In this document: positions 43,055 through 52,436 of the stretch, one piece after another
Layout: each line of letters opens with the position of its first letter
Position numbering within the stretch: the stretch's first letter is position 1
Notes under the pieces: generated by a model
What the model saw: the letters and a program-made list of their open reading frames with translations, nothing else
Databases searched by the model: none
Told to the model about the DNA's origin: nothing
Assembly (NCBI GenBank): GCA_002729415.1
Contig: PBXZ01000071.1
Span: 1-64,000, forward strand
Direction of reading: 5' to 3'
Length of the DNA: 64,000 bases
Source: UBA9662 sp002729415
GTDB taxonomy: Bacteria > Poribacteria > WGA-4E > UBA9662
Program-made: the position numbers and the translations under genes

Positions 43055-44572
43055 ATGAATTCAGGCAAAGTGTATCTCGTTGGTGCTGGTCCAGGTGACC
43101 CAAAGCTTATTACATTGAGGGGCATTGAGTGTCTCCAAATAGCGGATGTCGTCATCTATGATCTTCTTGTTAATCAGGTTTTACTGGATTTGTATGCACC
43201 GTTGGCCGAAAAGATCTATGGTGGTAAAATGAAAGGGGAGCAAGAGAAACGTCAGGCTGAGATTAATCAGCAAATGATTGATTGTACTAGAGCAGGTCAA
43301 ACTGTTGTTCGGCTTAAAGGTGGAGATCCTTTTGTTTTTGGTCGTGGTGGCGATGAAGCATTAGTATTGGCTGAAGCAGGGATTGATTTTGAAATTGTTC
43401 CCGGCATTACTTCGGCTATTGCTGTACCTGCTTATGCGGGGATTCCACTGACAATGCGAGATTACGCTTCATCCTTTGCTGTAGTCACAGGTCATTCCGC
43501 AGCATTGGATTCTACTTCGCCAATTGGCTGGGAAAAAATTGCGATGGGAATTGACACCATTGTAATTCTGATGGGAATTGGCCATTTAGATGAAATCACC
43601 CGGAGGTTAATTGAGAATGGCAGATCTCCGCAAACTCCAACAACCCTAGTGCGATATGGAACAACACCGGAACAGGAAACGATTGAAGGTACATTAGCTG
43701 ACATTACGCAGAAAGCCGAAGGGGCTAATTTTCAATCGCCAGCTGTGATTATTGTGGGGGAAGTTAACCATTTACGAAAACATCTGAAATGGTTTGAGCA
43801 GAGGCCTCTGTTTGGCCGAAAGATTCTTGTGACACGTGCCCGCTCACAATCTGCGAGTTTTGTCAGTAANCTTTTATCCAAAGGGGCAATGGTGTTAGCA
43901 TCTCCGATGATAGAAATAGTTCCAATTGATCAAAATTTAGCATTCGATCAGTCGATAGATGGCCTTTCTGANTATGGCTGGGTTGTTTTTACCAGTACCA
44001 ATTCAGTCAAAATTTTTTACCGCAAGTTGCGTGANAAAGGGAAAGATTCGCGTTCATTTGGCNGTGTGAAGATCTGTGCTGTTGGGAAGAAAACAACAGA
44101 GGCACTTCATCAGGTTGGTATCTTTCCGGACTTTGTACCTTCCGAATCATCGGGGGCTACAATCGCAAAAGAGATTAAGAACATTGCTCACCAAAGGATT
44201 CTGGTGCCTCGCTCACGAATCGGTCGTCCGGAATTGTTGGATGGTTTGCGGGAGCGACAAGCTATAGTGGATGATATACCAATTTATGATACGGTCGAAG
44301 TAGAGCGTGANGAGCGAAACGAAATGTTGGAAAAGCTGAAAAANGGTGATATTGACATGGTGACTTTTACCAGTTCGTCTACGGCTGAAAATTTTTTTNC
44401 CATTTTNNATGAACCGCGTTCAGCAATGAAAAATGTCCGAATTGCAGTTATTGGTCAATCAACGGCTAGGGCTGTTATGANGCACGGTTTAAAATGTGAC
44501 ATTATTGCAGACCAACCCTTGATTGAGAATCTTACTGATAATATTGTTGAATTTTATCGCCTTAATAATTAG
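43055..44572 (+). CDS. cobA-hemD: Uroporphyrinogen-III C-methyltransferase / uroporphyrinogen-III synthase fusion
   Basis: 505 residues in two domains. Residues 1-245 are a SUMT (CobA): VYLVGAGPGDPKLITLRG, VVRLKGGDPFVFGRGGDEA and PGITSAIAVPAYAGIPLTMR. Residues about 250-505 are uroporphyrinogen-III synthase (HemD): ILVTRARSQSASFVS, VVFTSTNSVKIF and VTFTSSSTAENF. The fusion makes uroporphyrinogen III and its precorrin-2 derivative, on the path to siroheme, heme d1 or cobalamin. It precedes the cytochrome c maturation genes ccmE and ccmF, in line with haem supply. Confidence 0.93.
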   Translation: MNSGKVYLVGAGPGDPKLITLRGIECLQIADVVIYDLLVNQVLLDLYAPLAEKIYGGKMKGEQEKRQAEINQQMIDCTRAGQTVVRLKGGDPFVFGRGGDEALVLAEAGIDFEIVPGITSAIAVPAYAGIPLTMRDYASSFAVVTGHSAALDSTSPIGWEKIAMGIDTIVILMGIGHLDEITRRLIENGRSPQTPTTLVRYGTTPEQETIEGTLADITQKAEGANFQSPAVIIVGEVNHLRKHLKWFEQRPLFGRKILVTRARSQSASFVSXLLSKGAMVLASPMIEIVPIDQNLAFDQSIDGLSXYGWVVFTSTNSVKIFYRKLRXKGKDSRSFGXVKICAVGKKTTEALHQVGIFPDFVPSESSGATIAKEIKNIAHQRILVPRSRIGRPELLDGLRERQAIVDDIPIYDTVEVERXERNEMLEKLKXGDIDMVTFTSSSTAENFFXIXXEPRSAMKNVRIAVIGQSTARAVMXHGLKCDIIADQPLIENLTDNIVEFYRLNN

Positions 44573-44576
44573 GTAG

Positions 44577-45053
44577 ATGGNGAATTTTGGAATGAGTCGT
44601 NGTAGAATTAAAATTTTCGTTGCCAGTNGCATACTTNTTTCTTCATTGATATTGTTGGTNTTTGTCGGTGTGAAAAATACTAGTCTACGGCATTTTAGNC
44701 CTGAACAATTANTGGCCCAAGCTCAAGAAGTTCATCAAAAAGGAGTCCAAATAGACGGGTTTATTGTGGAAAAATCAACGAGTTGGGATCACAGTAATTT
44801 CCAATTGTCTTTTGTTGTTCGTGATGAGGCAGATACCGCNCGTGTTAATGTTGTTTCAGTTGGTAAGCTCAAACCTGATAATTTTAAAGATGGTGGCAAT
44901 GTTTTTGTTGAAGGGCGATACAATGCGGATGAAAATCTGATTACCGCCTCAAAGATTCAGACAAAATGTGCTTCGAAGTATCAGCAGGCGGGGAGTGCAT
45001 TGGCAACTCAGAAGAAGTACCAAATAGAAGCGGAAGTGACACGACAGAACTAA
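44577..45053 (+). CDS. ccmE: Cytochrome c maturation chaperone CcmE, Cys (CxxxY) type
   Basis: 158 residues: an N-terminal membrane anchor (about 12-31), then the OB-fold (VQIDGFIVEKSTSW; NFQLSFVVRDEAD; VFVEGRYNADENLITASKI). The haem-binding residue, His in E. coli (HDENY), is replaced by Cys131 in CASKY, the CxxxY variant known from Desulfovibrio and archaea. CcmE carries haem to CcmF. The start codon is ATG 44577 but ATG 44592 is possible. It precedes ccmF by 24 bases. The family call is firm. Confidence 0.92.
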   Translation: MXNFGMSRXRIKIFVASXILXSSLILLXFVGVKNTSLRHFXPEQLXAQAQEVHQKGVQIDGFIVEKSTSWDHSNFQLSFVVRDEADTXRVNVVSVGKLKPDNFKDGGNVFVEGRYNADENLITASKIQTKCASKYQQAGSALATQKKYQIEAEVTRQN

Positions 45054-45077
45054 ATTTACTCGGGAATAAAGAAAATT

Positions 45078-47120
45078 ATGGCATCAGAAATTGGTCAAGC
45101 CACAATTTGGCTTTCCGCTTTTTCTGCCTTATGGGCAATTGGCATGCTTGCCATTGGATTGCGAAATCGGAATAATAATGCGATTATCAGTGGGAGAAAC
45201 GGTGTTGTTGCAACTTTTGTGTTAATTAGTATCGCTGTGGCTGGACTGATTTATGGGTTTCTCACAGATGATTTCTCTATGCGTTATGTCGCGGAGGGAT
45301 CAAGTTATTATCAGCCGGTACTGTACAAAATTGCTGCCTTGTGGGGCAAAATGTCGGGGTCATTGCTGTTTTGGTTGTGGTTGATAGCACTTTTCGGTAC
45401 AATCTTCGTTTGGCNCAATCGTCACACGAAAGACTCTCTTGCCGATTATGCTTTAATTCCCATCTCTGTAGTTATGCTTTTCTTTACCATTCTCGTTTCA
45501 GGGTTAATTAGAGGGGTTTATAACCCTCTGTCTAGGTTTCCAAATGGAGGTGCTATGCCGGATGGTGCAGGAATGAATCCCCTCCTCCAGACGCCAAGTA
45601 TGGCCTTTCATCCACCAATACTTTACGTTGGATTTGTNAGTTTAACGATACCTTTTGCGTTTGCCGTTGGGGCATTGATATCTGGCAGGATAAATAATGA
45701 TTGGATCATTAGGTCTAGAAGATGGACACTTTTCTCTTGGNTNGCATTAACAGTTGGAATTACACTCGGCGGAAATTGGGCATACCGTGAACTTGGCTGG
45801 GGAGGTTATTGGGCTTGGGANCCGGTAGAGAATGCATCNCTGATGCCATGGCTTCTTTGCACNGCTTATCTGCATTCAGTTATGATCCAAGAAAAGCGGA
45901 ACATGCTTAAAGTTTGGAATATAATTCTTATGGTTCTTGCCTTTGAATTTACAATTCTTGGTACATTTATTACGCGNAGCGGAGTTATTACCTCAGTCCA
46001 TGCCTTTGCTGAAGGAGACATCGGAGTATATTTTCTGAGTTTCATCTTGTTGTCCCTATTTATTATTATTGGTTTAATTGTTTCCCGCTGGGAAAAATTG
46101 AAAAGTTTGAATTGGCTTGANTCTTTTTTATCTAAGGAAAGCGTATTTGTTTTGAATAATTGGTTATTGATCGCTCTAACGTTGATAGTTCTATGGGGAA
46201 CGCTTTGGCCAATAATTTCTGAGGCAGTGACAGGTCAGAAGATCGCGGTACCGGANGAGTTTTTTAACAAAACAGTCATCATTCCCGGATTAATGCTTTT
46301 GTTCCTAACAGGAGTTGGGCCTATTATCTCTTGGAGGAAATTGACCTTAAGTAATCTTAAGCGTGTTTTCTCCAAGCCAATTATATTAGCCTTGATTTTG
46401 TTAATTCCTACAATCAGTTATTTGTTTTTGAGNGGTAATATTGTTGTGAAGGNTCGATCTGTTTATACTGTACTATGCGTNTTTNTTTCTGTTTTTGTCT
46501 TGGTAGCCATTGCGGATGAATTCTATCGGGGTGGTAAGTTGAGATCAAAACGCCATGNAATTAGTTTACTGGGTGGTTTCTTCAGGTTGATTGGACGAAA
46601 TNAAAGACGTTATGGAGGTTATATCGTTCATGTTGGTATTGTCATTGTTTACATTGGTATTATGGGGTCAAAGGGTTACTTTTTACTCGAATCGAAAAGT
46701 GTAACCAATGGACAATCAATTGAGATCGGAAAATATCAATTAACTCTTAAAAGGGGATTTGAAGAGAGTCATCCAAGCTTTGAATTGTCTGGTGCTGAGT
46801 TCGATATAAAGAGAAATGGAAAGCACATTAAAACAATGCAACCCGCTCGCGGTTTTTATTTTCAAGCTGGGCAAGGAGAGCAAGATACAATTGAGTCGGC
46901 CATTACCCATTTTGGTTTAAGTGATCTTTACATTGCTTTAGGACCGTTGCCGAAGAATGCTAGTGACTATGTATCCAGAGGAGAACCTGTTTCGGTTCAA
47001 GTATATCATAATCCGTTGATCAGTCTGGTGTGGGTTGGTGTTGCTATAATGGTTGTTGGGGGAGGAGTGGCTATGTTTGAAAAGCACTATAAATACAACG
47101 CAAAGCTGNNAGATGCATAG
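45078..47120 (+). CDS. ccmF: Haem lyase CcmF
   Basis: 680 residues with about 15 membrane helices. The WWD domain is WGGYWAWDPVENASLMPWLL (one base is N), and LNPLLQTP-type sequence GMNPLLQTPSMAFHPPILYVG precedes it. These bind haem in the periplasm and join it to apocytochrome c. VHVGIVIVYIGIMGSKGYF is in the C-terminal part. Contains scattered N. It overlaps the next gene by eight bases. Confidence 0.95.
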   Translation: MASEIGQATIWLSAFSALWAIGMLAIGLRNRNNNAIISGRNGVVATFVLISIAVAGLIYGFLTDDFSMRYVAEGSSYYQPVLYKIAALWGKMSGSLLFWLWLIALFGTIFVWXNRHTKDSLADYALIPISVVMLFFTILVSGLIRGVYNPLSRFPNGGAMPDGAGMNPLLQTPSMAFHPPILYVGFXSLTIPFAFAVGALISGRINNDWIIRSRRWTLFSWXALTVGITLGGNWAYRELGWGGYWAWXPVENAXLMPWLLCXAYLHSVMIQEKRNMLKVWNIILMVLAFEFTILGTFITXSGVITSVHAFAEGDIGVYFLSFILLSLFIIIGLIVSRWEKLKSLNWLXSFLSKESVFVLNNWLLIALTLIVLWGTLWPIISEAVTGQKIAVPXEFFNKTVIIPGLMLLFLTGVGPIISWRKLTLSNLKRVFSKPIILALILLIPTISYLFLXGNIVVKXRSVYTVLCXFXSVFVLVAIADEFYRGGKLRSKRHXISLLGGFFRLIGRNXRRYGGYIVHVGIVIVYIGIMGSKGYFLLESKSVTNGQSIEIGKYQLTLKRGFEESHPSFELSGAEFDIKRNGKHIKTMQPARGFYFQAGQGEQDTIESAITHFGLSDLYIALGPLPKNASDYVSRGEPVSVQVYHNPLISLVWVGVAIMVVGGGVAMFEKHYKYNAKLXDA

Positions 47121-47595
47121 ATTTGGAAATCCTCTCAGTTTCGTGTTGTTATGCGGATTATCTATGCTACCAATCTATGCTGATGAGCGGATCATTGAAG
47201 ATCCCGTGATTGAATTGTCGGAAAGTGTCTACTGTCCTTGTGGTTGTGTTCGTGAGACAATTCGGGCATGTGTGTGTGNAACTGCACAAGGTATCACGCT
47301 AGANTNCCAAACTCGGCTGCAAAGTGGAGAGACTATTGAAGGGATTCGAGAAGATTACTTAGGGAAATATGGAACACAGTTCAATGCCGTGATGCTGGCA
47401 CAGGGATTCAATGTAGTTGCTTATATTATCCCATTCTTCATTTTGATCGCAGGGCTTGGTATTGTTTCTGTGGTGATCGCTCGTTTAAAACAAAGAGTTA
47501 AGGGGCCTGCCAGGGCTACCTTGACCAAAGTGGATCTGTCCAAATTTAATTACCAGCAAGTTGAAGATGAGCTTGAACGTTACAAACGGGATTGA
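47113..47595 (+). CDS. ccmH: CcmH-like thiol oxidoreductase with CPCGC motif
   Basis: 160 residues from ATG 47113, inside the end of ccmF. A signal peptide (1-23) is followed by a domain with Cys41, Cys43 and Cys45 (YCPCGC) and Cys53, Cys55 (RACVC). The usual CcmH motif is LRCPxCQ, so this is a variant. The domain end YLGKYGTQFNAVM and a C-terminal membrane helix (VVAYIIPFFILIAGLGIVSVVIA) match CcmH/CycL, which reduces the CXXCH cysteines of apocytochrome c. The identification rests on context and shape; the variant motif lowers certainty. Confidence 0.78.
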   Translation: MHRFGNPLSFVLLCGLSMLPIYADERIIEDPVIELSESVYCPCGCVRETIRACVCXTAQGITLXXQTRLQSGETIEGIREDYLGKYGTQFNAVMLAQGFNVVAYIIPFFILIAGLGIVSVVIARLKQRVKGPARATLTKVDLSKFNYQQVEDELERYKRD

Positions 47596-49006
47596 TGAGG
47601 GTTTAGTTCATAAACAGCGACTCTCCTTAGATGTTGCTCGCTGGTTGCTGACCGTTTTTGGTTGTCTTGCTGTTGGTGTTCTGCTTGGTGTTACTTCTGA
47701 ATCTCCTTTAATGGTCCTGGTTGTCTTAGCGGTAATCGGCGTTTTTGTTTTTCTAGGTATGGATCTTGCCTTCTATTCGATTTTGCTGTTCCTACCATTT
47801 TCCTTCCGATATATTATCCCTGGTAGGGGTTTTGAGGTTCAGACTCCATCTGAACCTCTTTTGGGAATGCTTGTTGTGGTGTTTTTGATTCAGAAAGTTT
47901 TTGATCGCGCTGTCTTCAAAACTGGTGCGAGTGAAGATAAAAAATTTCCATTTGCTTCCCCTATAACTATATTTATCATAGTTACTGTTCTGCCTGCGAT
48001 AAATTCACCTGATATGTTAGGGTCAATCAAGGGGGCGATTCGGGCAAATGTCTATGTTATGTCAAGTTTCCTAACATTTCTGTTGATCCGATCACGCCAA
48101 AATCTTCAATGGTTATTCTGGTCTGTCTTTCCTTCAGCTGTTATAGCAGTGGTCTGGACAATCATTATTTTAATTTACAACATTGATTTATGGCAATGGA
48201 CTAGTGCTTATCGTGGATCACCGTTCACCAACTATTCGGTCTTTGGTAGCTACACAGCTATCTTTTTTTTAATTGTTTTAAGTCGNTTACTACTTGATCG
48301 AACGTCATATGACCGAGTGTTTTGGTCGGTTATGTTAATGATATTCACTGTTGGGATTCTCCTATGCTTTTCACGTGGTGTTTGGTTGTCTTTGATTATT
48401 TCAGTTGGGTTTTTGCTGANTAACTTACCACAAGCCGAACAACACAAAAGAATACTGATTATTGGTGGTGGTTTTGTTTTTCTTCTTGTTTTGTTGTTGT
48501 TACCAAGTGTATNCGACTTAATTTCAGAAAGAGTTTCAACTTTGTTTGATCCCCAATTTGCATCAAATCGGTCGCGGCTCCTCCGCTGGGTACAAGCATT
48601 TTTGATGTTTACAGAACATCCGATTATCGGCAATGGATATGGTGCTTTTGCCATGCTTTATCAAGAGGATGCTGCTTTGACAGGTGAATATGTTGCTCAG
48701 TTTCAACTTGGTGCGCACAGCGAGTACATGCAGATTTTAGCTGAACAAGGCAGTCTTGGTATCTTAGCTTGGTTCTGGTTAATGCTAACTTTCTTTCGAT
48801 TTGGTGTACAAGCACTACGCCGTGTCAGGGAGACTTTTTTTCGCTCTTTGGTTTTAGGCGTTATGGCGGTGGAACTATCACTCCTAGTTCATTTTTGTGT
48901 TAATAATTTGTTGAATGGAGATGCTATCGGTATTCCGTTTTGGATACTCTATGGATTGCTTCCTGCNGTTGTCAGAATAGCAGAACGTGAAGTTGAAGCG
49001 ACTTGA
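47561..49006 (+). CDS. O-antigen ligase/polymerase family membrane protein
   Basis: 481 residues with about 10-12 membrane helices. The large periplasmic loop before the last helices has SRLLRWVQAFLMFTEHPIIGNGYGAFAMLY and HSEYMQILAEQGSLGILAWF (quoted in part), the Wzy_C/WaaL signature with the conserved Arg and His. It joins or polymerises surface glycans in the inner membrane. The longest frame starts at ATG 47561, which overlaps ccmH by 35 bases; a downstream start such as TTG 47573 may be correct. It ends the group; a clear terminator is found 232 bases downstream. Confidence 0.88.
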   Translation: MKMSLNVTNGIDEGLVHKQRLSLDVARWLLTVFGCLAVGVLLGVTSESPLMVLVVLAVIGVFVFLGMDLAFYSILLFLPFSFRYIIPGRGFEVQTPSEPLLGMLVVVFLIQKVFDRAVFKTGASEDKKFPFASPITIFIIVTVLPAINSPDMLGSIKGAIRANVYVMSSFLTFLLIRSRQNLQWLFWSVFPSAVIAVVWTIIILIYNIDLWQWTSAYRGSPFTNYSVFGSYTAIFFLIVLSXLLLDRTSYDRVFWSVMLMIFTVGILLCFSRGVWLSLIISVGFLLXNLPQAEQHKRILIIGGGFVFLLVLLLLPSVXDLISERVSTLFDPQFASNRSRLLRWVQAFLMFTEHPIIGNGYGAFAMLYQEDAALTGEYVAQFQLGAHSEYMQILAEQGSLGILAWFWLMLTFFRFGVQALRRVRETFFRSLVLGVMAVELSLLVHFCVNNLLNGDAIGIPFWILYGLLPXVVRIAEREVEAT

Positions 49007-49237
49007 CATGCCAACACCTTACTGGTTAGGATAAGTAATTGAGTGTTTGATTGTAGAAGCGAATGGTGTCAAAATGTAAGTTTCAGTGGCCTTATCTGTG
49101 AGTTCATTATTCGTTCATGGATATTGACGGAAATCGAAGTTTAATGAGACGTGTTAGGCCGTTTTCTTCTTATAGAGAATCTATTCAATTTAGAAAATGT
49201 CGAATGTAAGATATTAAATGTTGTGCCTAGCTTTGCT
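49007..49237. other. Intergenic stretch before a terminator
   Basis: No frame of any size or recognisable RNA is seen in these 231 bases. It lies between the O-antigen ligase gene and the hairpin at 49238, so it is probably the 3' untranslated part of the upstream transcript. Confidence 0.4.
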
Positions 49238-49262
49238 CCGAGAAATACTATCTCGGCTTTTT
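49238..49262 (+). terminator. Rho-independent terminator
   Basis: CCGAGA (49238-49243) pairs perfectly with TCTCGG (49251-49256) around a seven-base loop AATACTA, followed by CTTTTT. This is a compact classic terminator. It closes the transcript running through the O-antigen ligase and lies 32 bases before the start of the enolase-superfamily gene. Confidence 0.8.
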
Positions 49263-49293
49263 ATGACAGTTGGTTGGAAGGAGCGTGGTTATA

Positions 49294-50643
49294 GTGAAGA
49301 ACAGCGATATTTGTGTTTTTGATGCGGAATATAATTTTGAAGAATATGACTATCGAACGCCATTAAAGTTTGGTGGTGTTTCAACGGATCACTGTGTGAT
49401 ATTCAATGTGAAAGTTCGTGTCCGGACGCGTGATGGTAAGGAAGCNGAAGGATTTGGCTCGACGCCACTTGGCAATGTATGGGCATTTCCACCCAAATAT
49501 GTGCCGTTTGACCAAAGTCTGGAGGCAATGAAAAAAATTGCTGAAAGAACCGTCAAGTTAACGAAGCAATGTGACTTTGTCGGACATCCTATTGATATAT
49601 CCGAGATCTTGGAGATTGAGTTTCTAAAAATTGCAGAAGAGATTTCGACAGAAATGAATCTGAGTGTTCCTGTNCCGAAACTTTGTTTGGNGGTTACAAC
49701 AAGTCCTATCGATGCTGCTATCCACGATGGTTTTGGTAAAGCGAATGGTATCANCAGTTATCATGGNCTTTCCTTGGATTATATGAATCGGGATCTCTCG
49801 CACTATCTTAATGATAGGTTCAACGGAAAGTATCTNGATCAATACGTGTTAGCAACGCCTCAACCTAGGATGCCGCTCTATCATCTGGTCGGAGCTCTTG
49901 ATCCACTGACCGTCGCAGATATTTCGAATCGGNTTAACGACGGCTTGCCGGAAACGTTGCCTGAGTGGATTGTTGCCGACGGATTAACCCATCTCAAAAT
50001 AAAATTAAATGGATCAGATCTAGATTGGGATATAGATCGGGTGCTTTCTATTGAAAAAGTAGCAGCGGAAACACAGATAGGCCGTGGTATAGATCAATGG
50101 TTCTATTCGGCAGATTTTAATGAAACCTGTCAGAATGTTGAGTATTTGCTGGAGTTTTTAGCTAAGATCGAAGAGGGAGCANGTANTGCTTTTGATCGAT
50201 TGGCTTATATTGAGCAACCGACGGATCGCGATTTGAAAGCACATCCGCAGAACAAAATGCATCNAGCTGCTAAAATTAAGCCTGTAGTANTTGATGAGTC
50301 TTTGACTGATTTTGAGACATTTTTGCTGGCGCGTGAGCANGGNTATTCNGGTNTTGCGTTGAAGGCGTGTAANGGCCAATCGCAAGCGTTATTAATGGGT
50401 GCTGCTGCNCAGGAATATGATATGTTCCTTGCGGTTCAGGATCTGACCTGCCCGGGAGCGTCATTCTTGCACTCTGCAGGCATCGCCGCACGAGTGAAAG
50501 GCATTACTGCGATCGAAGGCAACGGCCGTCAATTCTGTCCCATTGCCAATGAAGGTTGGCAAGAAAAATTTCCGTCAGTATTTGTGATATCAGATGGTAC
50601 CGTTGGTACTTATATCCTGACAGGAAATGGTTTAGGTTACTGA
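49294..50643 (+). CDS. Mandelate racemase/muconate lactonising enzyme family protein
   Basis: About 449 residues from GTG 49294, chosen because GGAAGGAG ends ten bases upstream; longer in-frame starts (TTG 49270) lack such spacing. Enolase-superfamily features: LTHLKIKLNGSD carries the catalytic-strand Lys, IEQPTDRD the metal Glu and DESLTDF the Asp/Glu of the third metal-binding strand. Members remove a proton beside a carboxylate, for example in sugar-acid dehydration. The substrate is not known. Many Ns lie in 50180-50410. It converges on the M20 peptidase with a one-base gap. Confidence 0.85.
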   Translation: MKNSDICVFDAEYNFEEYDYRTPLKFGGVSTDHCVIFNVKVRVRTRDGKEXEGFGSTPLGNVWAFPPKYVPFDQSLEAMKKIAERTVKLTKQCDFVGHPIDISEILEIEFLKIAEEISTEMNLSVPXPKLCLXVTTSPIDAAIHDGFGKANGIXSYHXLSLDYMNRDLSHYLNDRFNGKYXDQYVLATPQPRMPLYHLVGALDPLTVADISNRXNDGLPETLPEWIVADGLTHLKIKLNGSDLDWDIDRVLSIEKVAAETQIGRGIDQWFYSADFNETCQNVEYLLEFLAKIEEGAXXAFDRLAYIEQPTDRDLKAHPQNKMHXAAKIKPVVXDESLTDFETFLLAREXXYXGXALKACXGQSQALLMGAAXQEYDMFLAVQDLTCPGASFLHSAGIAARVKGITAIEGNGRQFCPIANEGWQEKFPSVFVISDGTVGTYILTGNGLGY

Positions 50644-50644
50644 A

Positions 50645-51892
50645 TCAAATNTGTCCATTTGCCATGAACTGCGCGTAGATTTTCGTTGTTAGTATCAAGT
50701 CGGAAATACTTACACGTTCATCAATACCATGTGCGTTCTGTCCCCACGGNCCATAGCCAATTCCTGGCATCTTTCCGCCTTCAACGAAGTAATGTAGATC
50801 AGTAAAGCCTGATGTNACGTCAAACTGGGCGGGTTTTTGACGAAGCTGACTAACGGTTTTTCTGAATGACTGAGTGGGAGGAGAATCGGAAGAAATAAAA
50901 CAAGGGGAAATTGATAGGATGGGTCTAAGTTCCGCTTTGAGATCTGGAATAGATTGACACGCTACTTGGATGACAGTACGTAGTTCTGGCTCAATGTTTT
51001 CGATGATTTCGCTTGGCGTAACACGTCGATCAATCGAAAATTTGGCCAAGGAGGGCACGGTGTTAATTTTACCCCCTGATGTTCCTTCAAAAACACCACC
51101 AATGTTGATTGTTGGTGTTAGTTCCCTACCAGCTGGGGTTTTGAATATTAGATCAGGATGATTGAATTTGCTCTTTAGTGATTGGAGAGCAACGACCAAC
51201 TCTGACATCTTCTCGAATGCGTTTAGGCCCGTATGTGGACGAGACCCATGTGCAGGTTTCCCAAAAACAAAAACGTCTGCCCATAAAATGCCATTGTGAC
51301 CACATCCTATATTCAGTCTTGTCCCACCTTCACAATTAACTACAAAATCAGCATCCACTAGCTGCTTTTTAACAATTTCACCAGCACCAAGTTGTCCACC
51401 GATTTCTTCGTCACACGTAAATGAGCATTCAATATTGCAGGATGGATTAACCCCGTTTTCTTGNAGTGTTTGGATGGCAAAGAGAGTTGCCGCAATTGAA
51501 TCTTTCATGTCGTCCGATCCTCGACCGTATAGCCAATCACCGTCAATCTGTGGGTCGAATGGGTTTTGGCTCCATCCATCGGATGCAGGGACTACATCAA
51601 AATGAGAGTTGAAGTGTANTGTTNTCTCCGCTCCAGTNTTCCATTTTGCGATTAGATTCATCCTTGGNTATTCGCTTGCGTGGGGGAGATNTATTTGTGC
51701 TTCGTCTGTTGGAACGTGATGGATTTCTGTTTCTAGATCGAGTTCTCTACACCANTCTGCGAGCAGGTTCACAATTTCTGCGTAGTTCGTACCGGGTGGG
51801 TTCACAGTTGGAATTCTGATAAGCGNTTGCAAGTATTGGCAAAGATGAGGTCTGTTTCTATCGATGTAATCGTTCAGTTTTNCTACTGNCAT
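50645..51892 (-). CDS. M20 family metallopeptidase (ArgE/DapE/ACY1 type)
   Basis: 415 residues. The metal ligands are in HFDVVPAS (His, Asp), GRGSDDMKDSIAA (Asp), TCDEEIGGQLGA (catalytic Glu and metal Glu) and the C-terminal GQNAHGIDERVS (His). The central dimerisation domain starts near GKPAHGSRPHTGLNAF. It removes an acyl or amino acid group from an N-acyl amino acid or dipeptide. The closest guess is acetylornithine deacetylase-like, but substrate is not readable. No signal peptide. It lies 3 bases downstream of a small secreted-protein gene. Confidence 0.88.
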   Translation of the reverse strand: MXVXKLNDYIDRNRPHLCQYLQXLIRIPTVNPPGTNYAEIVNLLAXWCRELDLETEIHHVPTDEAQIXLPHASEXPRMNLIAKWXTGAEXTXHFNSHFDVVPASDGWSQNPFDPQIDGDWLYGRGSDDMKDSIAATLFAIQTXQENGVNPSCNIECSFTCDEEIGGQLGAGEIVKKQLVDADFVVNCEGGTRLNIGCGHNGILWADVFVFGKPAHGSRPHTGLNAFEKMSELVVALQSLKSKFNHPDLIFKTPAGRELTPTINIGGVFEGTSGGKINTVPSLAKFSIDRRVTPSEIIENIEPELRTVIQVACQSIPDLKAELRPILSISPCFISSDSPPTQSFRKTVSQLRQKPAQFDXTSGFTDLHYFVEGGKMPGIGYXPWGQNAHGIDERVSISDLILTTKIYAQFMANGXI

Positions 51893-51895
51893 ATT

Positions 51896-52273
51896 CTATT
51901 GGTNTGTGGNGCTAATTGAGAAAACTTCACTAGCAGTTGATCCNTTGGGATTTGAGTCTATTGGTAGAGATGATGAAACACTATCGGTTTTGAAGGTAAG
52001 AGTATTCAATGTAAATGTTTGGCTGGTTATGGATGTGGCGAGATAGATTTTTGCCTTTTGTGGTGATCGGAGTATCCTCCTATTCGAAGACGGGTTTCCT
52101 TTTGGAAGTGGTTTTGATTTAGTGTCAAGATTGAATGGTGTACTGGAGATAGCGGTTCCAAGCGATCCTGAGGAATCAGTTTTTGATGGAATTCGCTGGC
52201 TTATTGAGATTGATGAACTTAATCCAAAAACAAACAGAATTCCAAAGAAAGCGGAGACAAGGATTCTCCTCAT
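51896..52273 (-). CDS. Small secreted protein of unknown function
   Basis: 125 residues that I do not recognise. A strong ribosome site (AGGAGG, 8 bases before ATG 52273) and a good signal peptide (RRILVSAFFGILFVFGLSSS) argue that it is real. The mature part is Ser/Thr-rich and low in complexity, with no cysteine or known motif. It lies just upstream of the M20 peptidase gene on the same strand and may be co-transcribed. Possible roles include a surface or linker protein; nothing supports one. Confidence 0.6.
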   Translation of the reverse strand: MRRILVSAFFGILFVFGLSSSISISQRIPSKTDSSGSLGTAISSTPFNLDTKSKPLPKGNPSSNRRILRSPQKAKIYLATSITSQTFTLNTLTFKTDSVSSSLPIDSNPXGSTASEVFSISXTXQ

Positions 52274-52399
52274 AAGTTTTCCTCCTTAATTGCAGGGAAC
52301 TGAGCATAACAGATGGGATTTCGTCTGTCAATGTCTAAAGTTAAGATGGTTCTGGGTACGATATAATCAGAGCATTTTACCTGTTAATGCCAGTTTAAG

Positions 52400-52436
52400 C
52401 GAATTAAAAACAATTTCTAAAGTTGCTTTTAATTCG
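52400..52436 (-). terminator. AT-rich inverted repeat at the end of the Tm-1-like gene
   Basis: CGAATTAAAA (52400-52409) pairs with TTTTAATTCG (52427-52436), with CAA/TTG pairing inside. It overlaps the stop codon of the gene ending at 52429, so on the minus strand it could act as a transcription end or stability element. No long T-run follows. Confidence 0.4.

Noticed and set aside
49007..49237. A small RNA gene ending at the 49238 terminator
   Set aside because: No promoter-like pair or stable fold was seen; the hairpin is better explained as the end of the upstream transcript.
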